From: Actinacidiphila bryophytorum
GTDB taxonomy: Bacteria > Actinomycetota > Actinomycetes > Streptomycetales > Streptomycetaceae
Assembly: GCF_016916835.1 (NCBI RefSeq)
Contig: NZ_JAFFIX010000018.1
Span: forward strand, 62,001 to 126,000
Direction: 5' to 3'
DNA length: 64,000 nt
This document shows positions 33,436 through 42,466 of this stretch, one piece after another. A program made the position numbers and the translations under genes. The notes under the pieces were generated by a model, which was not told the origin of the DNA, searched no databases, and was given only the letters and a program-made list of their open reading frames with translations. Position 1 is the stretch's first letter. Each line of letters begins with the position of its first letter.

Positions 33436-34310
33436 TCACAGCCACTCGTTGATGACCGCGATCGTAACGGTGGCCTCGTAACGGACGGCGAGCTTGTCGT
33501 ATCTCGTGGCCACGGCCCGGTGGCGCTTGAGGCGATTGATCCCGCAGTCGACCGCGTGGCGCTCGCGGTAGTCGGCCTTGTCGAACTTCGGCGGTCGGCC
33601 TCCGCGGGCGCCCAGCTTCTTCCGGTTGCGGACCTGGTCGGACTTCTCCGGAATCGTGCAGCGGATCCCGCGCCTGCGCAGATAGTCGCGGTTGCCTCGG
33701 GACCCGTAGGCCTTGTCGGCCCGGACCCGGTCCGGTCGGCAGCGCGGCCTGCCGACACCGACGCGCGGCACCCGGATGCGCTCCAGCACCGGCTGGAACT
33801 GGGGACTGTCGTGTCGCTGGCCAGCGGTGACCAGGAAGGACAGCGCCTTCTGTCCGTGCTCGACCGCCAGGTGCACCTTCGTCGTCAAACCGCCACGAGA
33901 GCGTCCGAGCCCGTGGTCGGCGGGCTCGACTGCGACTCCGCCGGGTTTGTCCCGCTGCAGATCCCCCTTTTGCGGGCGCCGGCGGCATGCTGATGCGCTC
34001 GAGCGACCGTAGAGTCCACGCTCACGTCCCAGGTGATCAGGCCTTTCGCGTCGGCCTCGGCCTGCAGCTGGGTGAGGATCTGGCTCCAGGTGCCGTCGCG
34101 CTGCCAGCGCCGGAAGAGGCCGTAAACGGTCTCCCACTCGCCGTAGCGTGGGGGGACGTCGCGCCACGGCGCACCGGTCCGGGTCCGCCAGCGTATGCCG
34201 TTGATCAGCTGCCGCTTGGACCAGACTGGAGGCCGCCCCGGCTTCTTACCCACCGGCAACAACGGCTCCAGCCTGGCCCATTGCTCGTTCGTCAAATCCC
34301 CGCGCCCCAC
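33436..34310 (-). CDS. IS5-family transposase made by -1 frameshifting
   Basis: Two overlapping frames make one 291-residue DDE transposase. The first frame (34310 down to about 33963) has LTNEQWARLEPLLP, NGIRWRTRTGAPWRDVPPRY and the first catalytic Asp in VSVDSTVARAH. The second (to the stop at 33436) has ADKAYGS with the second Asp, then RHAVDCGINRLKRHRAVATR. They join at AAAAGGGGG (33963-33971), where a slip of one base on the G run gives continuous protein, as in other IS427-group elements. The third acidic residue is Asp in HAVDCGI where I expect Glu, which may weaken activity. Confidence 0.85.
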
Positions 34311-34352
34311 GAGTGGATCATGACAGACCTTGATCCACTTATGAAACAGACC

Positions 34353-34724
34353 CTAGATGGGCTCGAGCGGGGTACCCGGCGGTGTGACCAGCAGGTCGCA
34401 GCGGCCCACGCCGTAGGAGAGCAGGCAGATCGTGTTCGGGTGGGGAAGGGCACCAGACCGGTTGATGTGGACCTTGCGGTCGGCGAAGGTCACGGTGTCG
34501 GGCCGGATCCGCCACATCGTACGGCTGACGGTGACCCGGGTGATGCCTGGCCAGCGGTGTTCCAGTGCTGTGATCAGGGCTGGTAGCTCCCGGCTCAGGT
34601 CGTGCGAGCGAGGCCACCATGTGCCGTCGAGCCGCTGGGGTCCTTCGTCCGGTGGTCGCAGGTCCAGCCGGGCCGGAGGATCTTCCGGTAGGCGCGACGA
34701 CGTCAGGTTTCCGGTCAGGGCCAT
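34353..34724 (-). pseudogene. DUF5994-like gene truncated at its 3' end by the IS element
   Basis: From ATG 34724 the frame reads a DUF5994-like protein: RLDLRPPDEGPQRLDGTWWP, RSHDLSRELPALI, ITRVTVSRTMWRI, HINRSGALPHPNTICLLSYG and CDLLVTPPGTPLEPI, then stops. The stop TAG is made exactly at the IS border (34353-34355). Relatives continue for another 15-25 residues with an Ala-rich helix, as in the copy at 30.9 kb. Its start overlaps the upstream small gene by 10 nt. It may still be partly functional because the core is intact. Confidence 0.7.
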
Positions 34725-34981
34725 ATCTGCCGCGCGCCTTCCACGAAGTGCCCGTCCTGAGGAGGCTCGGGAGCTGGGTTGGACCGTGGGGGTCGGGTGG
34801 TGTCCACGGTGAGGTGGAGGGCTGTGCCGGTACCACTGTCGCCGGCGGGATAGCTGCGTTGTTCGGTGCTGGCGAACCACACGCGCAGTACCTGCGCCAC
34901 ATACCTGGCCACGTCGGGGGAGGCCGCCGTTATGCGGACATCGGCGACTCCTGGCTCGGGAAGAGTGAGTTCGTCTGTCAT
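34715..34981 (-). CDS. Small hypothetical protein upstream of DUF5994-like gene
   Basis: An 88-residue soluble protein beginning MTDELTLPEPGVADVRITAA, with RYVAQVLRVWFASTEQRSY in the middle and a Pro-rich end. AAGGG lies about 8 nt before ATG 34981; another ATG at 35002 would add seven residues. It overlaps the DUF5994-like gene by 10 nt, so the two are probably coupled. I recognise no family. Confidence 0.5.
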   Translation of the reverse strand: MTDELTLPEPGVADVRITAASPDVARYVAQVLRVWFASTEQRSYPAGDSGTGTALHLTVDTTRPPRSNPAPEPPQDGHFVEGARQIWP

Positions 34982-35104
34982 GGGGTTGCCCTTGCTTGTC
35001 ATGGTGCCGGTTGCCTGCGGTCAGGCGATGAACATGCTCCCGAGGTCCGAGGAGGCGCCGCCCTTGAACTACAAGGCTTCCTCGGGATCCTGCACCCGGT
35101 CTGC

Positions 35105-35510
35105 AGACCCGGACTGGGGTCTACCGACTCGTTTGCCACGCGAGCGCTGGCACTGCCAGGCGGTCTCGTCGCAGCCATCAGCCGTGCCACCGAGGCTGTC
35201 CTGGTCCGCGGGGGGATCACCAGCGGGGCCCAGCGGCACCGGCCAGGGAGAGCAGCAGGACCTATTGCGGGTCCGGTGTCATCGCGAACCAGCCCGCCTT
35301 GATCATCCGCCCATGCACCACCACTCGTTGTGGGATCCCCCGGCCAGCAGCGGGAATCGACGGCGATGCAGGCGACGTACGCCTGCAGGGGGCCAGCGCC
35401 TCGACCAGCACGGGATTCTCCCGCGACAAGTCCCGGGTATGAGGCCACGTGCCCCATCCAGCAGTCTCCGCTGGGCGTCCGTGTCCTTCAGATTGCCGTG
35501 AGCAGAGGGA
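35105..35510 (-). pseudogene. Second minus-strand DUF5994-like relic, heavily frameshifted
   Basis: Fragments in different frames line up with the DUF5994 pattern: AQRRLLDGARGLIPGTCRGR near the start, GPLQAYVACIAVDSRCWPG in the middle, and PLVIPPRTRTASVARLMAAT near the end. No single frame links them, and several small insertions or deletions are implied. It is the third copy of this gene type in the island. Confidence 0.6.
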
Positions 35511-36529
35511 TCATCGGAGTTCGTGTGCTGGAACAGGGAGCCGTTGGTCGTCACGAGCATTGCATTGCGCGGACCCGCCCCCGGTCACCGCCCAATGCGG
35601 GAACCGGAATTGACCATCGTCAAGAACGGCGCCCGCATGACAGCTGGCGTACGACAAAACTCTTGACGTGTACAGTCTACCGCCGATCCGTGCCACAGGG
35701 GCCAATGCCCCCGCTTCCACCTCCACCTTGACGTCGAGGCGTTCAGGGCTCCTGAAACCGCTGGGCTGACTGCCAGGCTCTCGCCGGTCACGCTTCTTGC
35801 ATCCAACGACGGTTGACCGAGTCGGGCCGACCTGACCTGTGACCGCCCCTGCAGCAGACTCCAAGGACGCAACCTGGTCCAAGGAGATCGCCGTCACGTC
35901 CGCACCGCGAGCTGAGCGAACTGGGCCTGTTGGAGTACGCCCCAGACCGACGATCGCGAACATCGATCTGGCCGGACGTCGCCGCTCCTCAACCGGCGGA
36001 GGCCTTCTCGGTGGGATCGCCGACCTTCTGCAGGTACACGGATCCGCTCACGCAAGCAGAGCATCGGCCAGCGGCATTCACCGCACGGGTGGTCCAGGCG
36101 ATGCGCGAAGCAGGCCAGACCGCCGGCCTCACCATGAGCGACCTCGCCCAGGGCGGCTGCGCCGACCGCGGGCACCCCGAGAGCAAAGAGCAGACCATCA
36201 CGGCGGGCACGCCTCCAGGGTACGAGCTCTTTCTTATGGGGATGCGACAACACATACAAGGCGCCGGACCGCTGGCCGCCCCCGCCGACCGGGAGCTCAC
36301 TCCCCCCGCCGGACGGTGCGAAGCGCCTACAGCAACCGCTGAACAACCTCGCGCACAGGGTCACCGGCGACTTCTGCCACCCGCACCCAGTGCTCCCCGG
36401 GAAGGCCCGATGTCCTCAGCCCGTCCCGATGCGCTCCCACGCGTGCGACGCCGGGCGAAACAGAAGGACCCCGGCGCTCACCGTAGACGAGAAGGCCCAG
36501 TTCAGAGGCATCTGACCTGAGCCATGACG
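35511..36529. other. Degenerate non-coding stretch
   Basis: About 1 kb without a frame that has a plausible start, ribosome site and family pattern. Composition is less GC-rich than the neighbours, with scattered stops in the frames that would match the surrounding genes. It is probably eroded element DNA at the end of the outer island segment. Confidence 0.4.
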
Positions 36530-36573
36530 GAGCCCCCTGTCGGGTTCGAACCGACGACCTACGCTTTACAAGA
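36530..36573. repeat. Middle attachment-like repeat: 44-bp copy of tRNA-Thr 3' half
   Basis: These 44 bases are identical to 41029-41072, which includes the T arm and half of the anticodon arm of the intact tRNA-Thr gene. The flanks differ on both sides from the other two copies. The tRNA 5' half is missing. It marks the left end of the integrase-bearing segment. Confidence 0.88.
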
Positions 36574-36763
36574 TCCCTCAGGGCGGGTCGCTGACCTGCG
36601 GGTGACACAACGAGCCACCCGCTGACCAGCCGAAACTCCATTCACTGGTTGCCGCCAGTTCGGATCGTTCTCCAGCGCGATGTGTGCCGAATCCGTGCTA
36701 CTGGAGGGCCAGGACTGGCAGCACGGCCCGTGATCCAGGGACGTCGCCGCATGGCATCAATTC

Positions 36764-36775
36764 AAGGCATGCCTT
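36764..36775. promoter_or_regulatory. Palindromic operator candidate before the toxin-antitoxin pair
   Basis: AAGGCATGCCTT is a perfect 12-bp palindrome 33 bp upstream of the toxin start. HigA-type antitoxins bind such short palindromes to repress their own promoter. Confidence 0.5.
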
Positions 36776-36807
36776 AAACTGGAAGCAGTCATCATTGAGG
36801 AGTTGCT

Positions 36808-37170
36808 TTGCCCTGGGCCGTCAAAGTCACCGATGAGTACGCCGTCTGGTTCCGGACTCTGATCAAGGAAGATCTGGAATCCGCTTCGCTGGTGGCCCAG
36901 GCGGTCGCGGCCTTACGTGAGGCCGGACCGACCCTGGGGCGCCCTCTGGTCGACCGACTGAAGGGAGGGGGCTTGCACCACCTCAAGGAACTGCGGCCGG
37001 GATCGAGCGGGCGATCCGAACTCCGGATCATCTTCGCGTTCGACCCGACGCGTTCGGCCCTGCTCCTCTTGGGCGGCGACAAGGCAGGAAACTGGGAACG
37101 CTGGTACCGCGACAACATCCCGATCGCAGAGCAGCTCTACCTCGACTACACCCGTGACACCGAGGAGTGA
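36808..37170 (+). CDS. HigB/RelE-type mRNA-interferase toxin
   Basis: A 120-residue toxin-like protein of the phage-derived Gp49/HigB family: LGRPLVDRLKGGGLHHLKELRPG and SELRIIFAFDPTRSALLLLGGDKAGNW are the family core, with basic residues expected to contact mRNA. It starts at TTG 36808 with GAGGAG about 6 nt upstream. Leu 36 is encoded by TTA (36913-36915), a codon read by the developmentally controlled bldA tRNA in streptomycetes. It is the first gene of a toxin-then-antitoxin pair, the HigBA order. Confidence 0.85.
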   Translation: MPWAVKVTDEYAVWFRTLIKEDLESASLVAQAVAALREAGPTLGRPLVDRLKGGGLHHLKELRPGSSGRSELRIIFAFDPTRSALLLLGGDKAGNWERWYRDNIPIAEQLYLDYTRDTEE

Positions 37171-37172
37171 CG

Positions 37173-37523
37173 ATGCCCGGAAAGACCCCGCAGGACTGGG
37201 AAAGCCTCGAACAGGAGCTTTACGCGGCTGGCGTCGGTCCCGCAGAGGTGGAGGCCGGCGCCCGACGCCTGCTGGCCGAGGCCCGCGGCCACCAACTCGC
37301 CGAGACGCGCAAGCAGTGCTCCATGGCGCAGAAGGACGTGGCCGCCCGGATGGGCGTGAGCATCGCCCGCGTCTCCCAGATCGAACACGGCGAGGTCGCC
37401 TCGCTCGACGTCATCGCACGCTACGTCGAAGCACTCGGCGGACGACTCGACCTCGTCGCCGACTTCGGCGACCACACGGTACGCATGTCGGCCAGCGGCG
37501 ACAGAACCAGCGCTGCCGCGTAG
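37173..37523 (+). CDS. HigA-type XRE antitoxin
   Basis: A 116-residue protein with an N-terminal helical arm (residues 1-45) and a helix-turn-helix of the XRE type (MAQKDVAARMGVSIARVSQIEHGEVASLDVIARYV in pattern). It follows the toxin gene with its ribosome site GAGGAG at the toxin's end, and starts 3 nt after the toxin stop. It should neutralise the toxin and repress the operon, perhaps through the palindrome at 36764. Confidence 0.87.
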   Translation: MPGKTPQDWESLEQELYAAGVGPAEVEAGARRLLAEARGHQLAETRKQCSMAQKDVAARMGVSIARVSQIEHGEVASLDVIARYVEALGGRLDLVADFGDHTVRMSASGDRTSAAA

Positions 37524-37682
37524 GTGACGGAGTTCCAGATCAGAGCAAGGGCGGGCGCTGTGCCGAATGGGTGGAACACCGTAAGCGGAGTCCTGACACG
37601 ACAGGCGGTCAACGGTCGGGCCTGCGGGCACCCGCGCGGGGCTGCGATGGCCCTCGGATAGCGCACCGGGGCGCCGATCTGG

Positions 37683-37922
37683 TCAGTCGCCAACGTAACC
37701 GACGGCCAGGAGGTGGGAGCTGGCGGCGAGGAGTTCGGGGTAGGGCTCGGCGAGGCGGGCGGCGGTCAGGGCGGCCTCGAAGAGTTCCGCGCTCGGCGGG
37801 GCGCCGGTGGCCTGTTCGACGGCTTTGAGGAGTGACCAGGTCGGGCCTTCGACGCCGAAGACCTGGACATCGCGCAGTCCCGCGGCCTCCAGCTCAGCGA
37901 CCAGCTCCTCCCCACGATGGCG
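37683..37922 (-). pseudogene. C-terminal fragment of a SAM-dependent methyltransferase
   Basis: On the minus strand this reads HRGEELVAELEAAGLRDVQV, then FGVEGPTWSLLKAVEQATG and ends LAASSHLLAVGYVGD-stop. This is the C-terminal third of a common streptomycete class I methyltransferase. The SAM-binding part is absent; upstream on the same strand lies an unrelated repeat-rich frame. It is a leftover from a deletion. Confidence 0.65.
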
Positions 37923-38199
37923 GCCGGTCAGCGACCGCGGTCACCCGGTCAGTGACCGACCCCGGGTCACGGGTCACCCGGTCACCGACCGGATTTCGGT
38001 CAGAGCCGGCCGTAGCCCGGTCAGCAGCGGACAGCGCACGCGCGGTCAACCGATCGGCCACCACCGCTACCGGTGCCTGGGCGGCGGCAACACGGGTTAG
38101 CGGTGGAGAGGTCTCGCCACCGGGTTGACCGGGTATCGCCACCGGCGGCCATACCGGCTTCTCGGGTGCGCCGCTCGGGCGCGGGGTCGTACGCTGCAT
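37894..38199 (-). CDS. Short Pro/Val/Asp-rich hypothetical protein, possibly chimaeric
   Basis: A 101-residue frame starting MQRTTPRPSGAPEKPVWPP with a strong GAGGAG upstream of ATG 38199. The second half is repetitive (DRVTRDPGSVTDRVTAVADR), reflecting DNA repeats at 37930-38000. It runs into the methyltransferase fragment in another frame, so the C-terminus is probably artificial and the original gene longer. I recognise no family. The strong ribosome site is the main support. Confidence 0.4.
   Translation of the reverse strand: MQRTTPRPSGAPEKPVWPPVAIPGQPGGETSPPLTRVAAAQAPVAVVADRLTARALSAADRATAGSDRNPVGDRVTRDPGSVTDRVTAVADRPPSWGGAGR
37930..38000. repeat. Cluster of GGTCACCCGGTCA-like direct and inverted repeats
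   Basis: The core GGTCAC/GTGACC recurs about seven times in both orientations within 70 bases (for example CACCCGGTCAGTGACCG and CGGGTCACGGGTCACCCGG). It lies inside the end of a hypothetical frame in the island. It could be a protein-binding array or simple local duplication. Confidence 0.55.
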
Positions 38200-38332
38200 G
38201 GCTATCTCCTCACCGGCGGCACCGGGCTGGCAGGCCCGCACCGCCTGGTCGATCGTTCAGACGCGGTTCAGGGGAGTTCGCGGCCTCCGGCGTTGACGCG
38301 CTGGAGGCCGCACTGCGTTGGCGGGTGCGCGG

Positions 38333-38545
38333 TCAGGCCACGAGGCCGACGGCCTGCTGGTCGACCCATGCCTCGACCTCCGCCCAGCGGCAGCGGAGGT
38401 GCCGGCCGACCTTGTGGGCCTTCGGGCCGAGGCCCCGGTGCCGCCACTGGTAGAGCGTGGCGACGGGGACGCCGAGGTACTCCGACAGTTCGGCGGGAGT
38501 GGCCAGCGGGCGTCGCTCGTTCGCGGTTTTCTGTCCGGTCGACAT
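38333..38545 (-). CDS. Excisionase-like helix-turn-helix protein
   Basis: A 70-residue winged-helix protein of the MerR/excisionase type: LATPAELSEYLGVPVATLYQ, WRHRGLGPKAHKVGRHLRCR, WAEVEAWVDQQ. This is the form of AICE and phage excisionases and of helix-turn-helix domain-17 proteins. It is divergent from the integrase gene with 485 nt between, so it probably controls excision at the tRNA-Thr site. Confidence 0.85.
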   Translation of the reverse strand: MSTGQKTANERRPLATPAELSEYLGVPVATLYQWRHRGLGPKAHKVGRHLRCRWAEVEAWVDQQAVGLVA

Positions 38546-39030
38546 TGCGCGATTCCTTTCACCAGTGCGGATGGCCGTGCTCGGCCAACATAGTCACGCG
38601 GTGGGCGAGCCATCCAGCGGGATTGTGACCGGAAAAGACGGACCGACCAAATGAGCCGCGTCCGGCCGGAGCACATGCCGGAAAGGGACCGCGACGAAAG
38701 GGACGGACGGTTCCACGAGTGCCGCGCAGCAGCACCCAACACACCGGAGGTGCCAGCTCAGCAGCCACGATGACCCTCTGGACGGCACAGCACGTGGCAT
38801 CACCAGTCAGCATCGGGAAAACGCCGGACCATATCACCGCGACGACCACAAAGGAACCGGAAGCCGCACGGCACGGAAGCGGCCTCTATCACAGAATTAC
38901 GGCTTGCCCAAACCTCGAACTCCAAGGGAATCTCCCACGTCACCAATCGAGCGCGCCGCAAATGGCATGCCGAAAAGGGGGATCCCGTGGAGAAGAAGTT
39001 CAGTCTTCGACGGCACCGGACCGGTGCCTG
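38546..39030. other. Integrase/excisionase intergenic region without a clear gene
   Basis: 485 bases between divergent xis-like and integrase genes. An in-frame extension of the integrase reaches back to 38719 but looks unlike integrase and has lower coding quality, so I treat it as regulatory DNA. No clear palindrome was noticed. Confidence 0.4.
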
Positions 39031-40248
39031 ATGGCGCGCGTCTGGGTCGAGGACCGTGCCGGCCACACCGCCTACGTCCAGGCCGCCGCCAAGGCCAAGA
39101 GGGCGGGCCGCACACCGCCCGGCCGCTGGCGCCTGCGGTGGTACGGCCCTGACGGCAGCCCCAAGATGAAGACGTTCAGCCGACGGGTCGACGCCGACGC
39201 CGAACGTTCCCGCCTTGAGGCACGGCTCGGTGACGGCTCCTACCGCGACCCCGCCGCCGCACGCGCAAAGTTCGGCGAGATAGCCGAGGCGTGGCTGGCA
39301 GCGCAGGCGCACCTCAAGCGGTCGACCAGGAACCGGTATCGGGGCATGCTCGACCTCCATGTCCTGCCGAGGTGGGGGACGACGCCTCTGGACCGCATCC
39401 GGTACGACGACATGGCGCAGTGGCTGGCCGACCTGTCGGCCGGGCGGACGGCCACCGGCCGCGAGTTGAGCGCGCGGAGCGTACGGAAGGCGTACGTCGT
39501 GCTGAGCAGCGTCCTCGGCTACGCGGTCAAGTCGCAGCGGCTGAGCCACAACCCGGCGGTCGACATCCCGTTGCCGAGGCCAGCTCAGGCCGAACACGTC
39601 TACCTCGATGTGGTCCAGGTGGAGGCGCTCGCCGAAGCAGCGGGCCGGTACGGACTGTTCATCCGCCTGCTCGGCTACACCGGACTGCGCTGGGGCGAGG
39701 CGTCGGCCCTCACCGTGGGCCGAGTGGATCTAGGCGCGCGACGGGCTCACGTAGTGCAGGCGTATGTAGACGAGAAGGGCGTCCTCCACCTGGACACCCC
39801 CAAGAACCACGAGCGCCGCTCGGTGCCGCTCCCCCGGTTCCTCCTCGCCGAACTGGCCGCCCACATCGACCGCCGCACGCCGGACCAGCTCCTCTTCACC
39901 GCGCCCCAGGGCGGCCCCTTGCGGATCAGCAACTTCCGCAGCCGCTTCTTCGACCCGGCGGTCCGCGCGGCCGGACTCGGCCACCTCCACCTGACCCCGC
40001 ACAAGCTGCGCCACACCGCCGCCTCGCTCGCCATCGCCAGCGGCGCCGACGTGAACGTCATCCAGACGATGCTCGGCCACAAGTCCGCGACACTCACCCT
40101 CGACGTCTACGGCCATCTCTTCCCCGACCGCCTCGACGAGGTTTCCGACAAGATGGACGAACGACGGGCCATGCTCCTCGCCAAGGCGCAGGCCGGGACG
40201 ACACGGAGGCCGCCAGACCGGCGAGGAGAGAAGAGGATGTCCGCCTGA
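39031..40248 (+). CDS. Tyrosine site-specific recombinase (integrase)
   Basis: A 405-residue integrase. An N-terminal arm-binding region (residues 1-65, RWRLRWYGPDGSPKMKTFSR) is followed by a SAM-like core-binding domain (70-165) and a catalytic domain with all key residues: Arg in GYTGLRWGEAS, Lys in TPKNHERRSVPL, HKLRHTAASL, the second His in MLGHKSATLT, and Tyr in LDVYGHLFPD. ATG 39031 lacks a strong ribosome site, and an upstream start is possible. The adjacent tRNA-Thr repeats at 36.5 and 41.0 kb are its likely attachment sites. Confidence 0.92.
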   Translation: MARVWVEDRAGHTAYVQAAAKAKRAGRTPPGRWRLRWYGPDGSPKMKTFSRRVDADAERSRLEARLGDGSYRDPAAARAKFGEIAEAWLAAQAHLKRSTRNRYRGMLDLHVLPRWGTTPLDRIRYDDMAQWLADLSAGRTATGRELSARSVRKAYVVLSSVLGYAVKSQRLSHNPAVDIPLPRPAQAEHVYLDVVQVEALAEAAGRYGLFIRLLGYTGLRWGEASALTVGRVDLGARRAHVVQAYVDEKGVLHLDTPKNHERRSVPLPRFLLAELAAHIDRRTPDQLLFTAPQGGPLRISNFRSRFFDPAVRAAGLGHLHLTPHKLRHTAASLAIASGADVNVIQTMLGHKSATLTLDVYGHLFPDRLDEVSDKMDERRAMLLAKAQAGTTRRPPDRRGEKRMSA

Positions 40249-40307
40249 CTGCGCTGCCACTGCCAAGGCGTCGCGCGTCCGCCCTCGGCTCCGGCTGGGA
40301 CCCCACG

Positions 40308-40775
40308 TCAGATGTGGGCTCTGATCTGCTTCACCGGATGTCCGAGCGCGTCGGCGATTGCGGCCAGTTCCTCGTCCCCGAGCCAGTCGCGTTCGGGGTT
40401 CCAGACGGCGATCTCGAAGCGCGCGAAGCCGCAGGGCCAGTCGTAGTTCAACAGGTCCAGCGATGTGGCAGCGCCGCAGCAGGGCACCTCCACAGCCAGG
40501 GTGGCAAAGCCGCTTTGGCTGTGGTCTTCGAGCCGGTCGGCCCACCACTCGGTGTCGATCGAGGCTCGGCACTGGGGGCAGCGGATTCGTTCGAGGTTGG
40601 CGCCGCAGTCGACGACGGTGAGGGCGTCGTGCCAGGTGGTGTCGATTTCGACTTCCACGCTGCCGGGCAGCCCGGGAGCCAGTTCCTCTGCGAGCGCGGC
40701 AGCTCGCTCGCCTGCGGCCCGGTCGGGCTGCCACCAAGGGTCGGTCGGGATGATCGACAGGACGTCATCGCTCAT
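40308..40775 (-). CDS. Hypothetical protein with CPxC motif
   Basis: A 155-residue soluble protein. RIRCPQCRASIDTEWWADRL and VEVPCCGAATSLDLLNYDWP supply four Cys that could form a zinc ribbon. The C-terminal helix ends LADALGHPVKQIRAHI in pattern. ATG 40775 has GAGTGAG upstream. Similar proteins are scattered through streptomycetes, but I cannot name the family. It is the last gene of the island before the intact tRNA. Confidence 0.65.
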   Translation of the reverse strand: MSDDVLSIIPTDPWWQPDRAAGERAAALAEELAPGLPGSVEVEIDTTWHDALTVVDCGANLERIRCPQCRASIDTEWWADRLEDHSQSGFATLAVEVPCCGAATSLDLLNYDWPCGFARFEIAVWNPERDWLGDEELAAIADALGHPVKQIRAHI

Positions 40776-40945
40776 GGGCTCACTCGATTCATCGGGCACA
40801 AGCCGTCGGCGGGCGTCGTGATCGTAGTGGCCGGTTTCTCGCCCGGAAGGCACCACAGCCAGAGCACCGCGCTCAACATGTCCGGCCCCTGGACTGAAGT
40901 GCCTTCGGGGCCGCGCTCCCGGGGCACCCCAGCACCGCGACCCCG

Positions 40946-41072
40946 CGCGATGTGTGCTGAATGTGTGCCGGGTGCCCCGGCCCCGCCGCCCGGCAGGGTA
41001 GAGACCACGCCTGACCAGGCAAGAAAAAGAGCCCCCTGTCGGGTTCGAACCGACGACCTACGCTTTACAAGA
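40946..41072. repeat. Right attachment-like repeat including tRNA-Thr 3' half
   Basis: 41029-41072 is the tRNA-Thr 3' half shared with 36530-36573 (44/44 identical) and 27318-27360. The left flank from 40946 also resembles the flank of the left copy, for 126 bases in all and with no length change. It is the border between island and core chromosome. Confidence 0.85.
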
Positions 41073-41103
41073 GCGTCGCTCTGGCCAGCTGAGCTAAGGA
41101 GGC
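41030..41103 (-). tRNA. tRNA-Thr (anticodon TGT)
   Basis: A complete cloverleaf on the minus strand. The acceptor stem GCCTCCT pairs with AGGGGGC, D arm GCTC/GAGC, anticodon stem ACGCT/AGCGT around CTTGTAA with anticodon TGT, variable AGGTC, and T arm GTCGG-TTCGAAC-CCGAC. CCA is not encoded. This is the only complete copy; two partial 3' copies lie upstream in the island. Confidence 0.93.
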
Positions 41104-41307
41104 GCAGGGAGCAGTGTAGCGGGCGGGGTGGGGGGTGGGTGGGGAAAAAGGGGGCGGGGGGCTGGTGACAAAACGGGGAACGTGCAGGTAGCGTCACCGG
41201 GAGTCCGTGGGATGCGGACGGGACAGACGAAGCGGCACCAAGAGAACTGCTTCCTTTACTCGGATCGTCCGGCACGTTCCTGCCGGTGAAGGGACTGCGT
41301 AACAGTC

Positions 41308-42432
<1,125 letters not shown>

Positions 42433-42466
42433 CGCGACGGAAGCGACTGACCCACAAGTCAGCGGA

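Larger units (their letters stand above)
32968..34353. mobile_element. IS5-family (IS427-group-like) element with a passenger gene
   Basis: Terminal inverted repeats begin GGGCCTGTTTCATAAGCGG at 32968 and, read inward from 34353, GGGTCTGTTTCATAAGTGG, 17 of 19 identical. TA flanks both ends (CTA before, TAG after), compatible with a short target duplication. Size is 1386 bp, against roughly 850-950 bp for ordinary members. The extra 450 bp lies between the left repeat and the transposase stop and holds one gene on the opposite strand. It inserted between an IS110 remnant and the 3' end of a DUF5994-like gene. Confidence 0.8.
27318..41072. mobile_element. tRNA-Thr-associated integrative island, apparently composite
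   Basis: The region is bounded by copies of the tRNA-Thr 3' half at 27318-27360 and 41029-41072 and is divided by a third copy at 36530-36573. The right segment (36.5-41.0 kb) keeps a tyrosine integrase, an excisionase-like gene and a toxin-antitoxin pair. The left segment (27.3-36.5 kb) has no integrase and is littered with pseudogenes and insertion sequences. It contains no plasmid replication or transfer gene that I recognise, so it is a decayed or minimal element. Both outer borders adjoin chromosomal genes. Confidence 0.75.

Noticed and set aside
35930..36520. 196-codon plus-strand frame
   Set aside because: No family pattern, no ribosome site, and composition unlike neighbouring genes. 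Treated as eroded DNA.
38719..39030. N-terminal extension of the integrase to 38719
   Set aside because: The extra 104 codons lack integrase-like pattern and have poorer codon use. ATG 39031 gives a normal arm-binding domain start.
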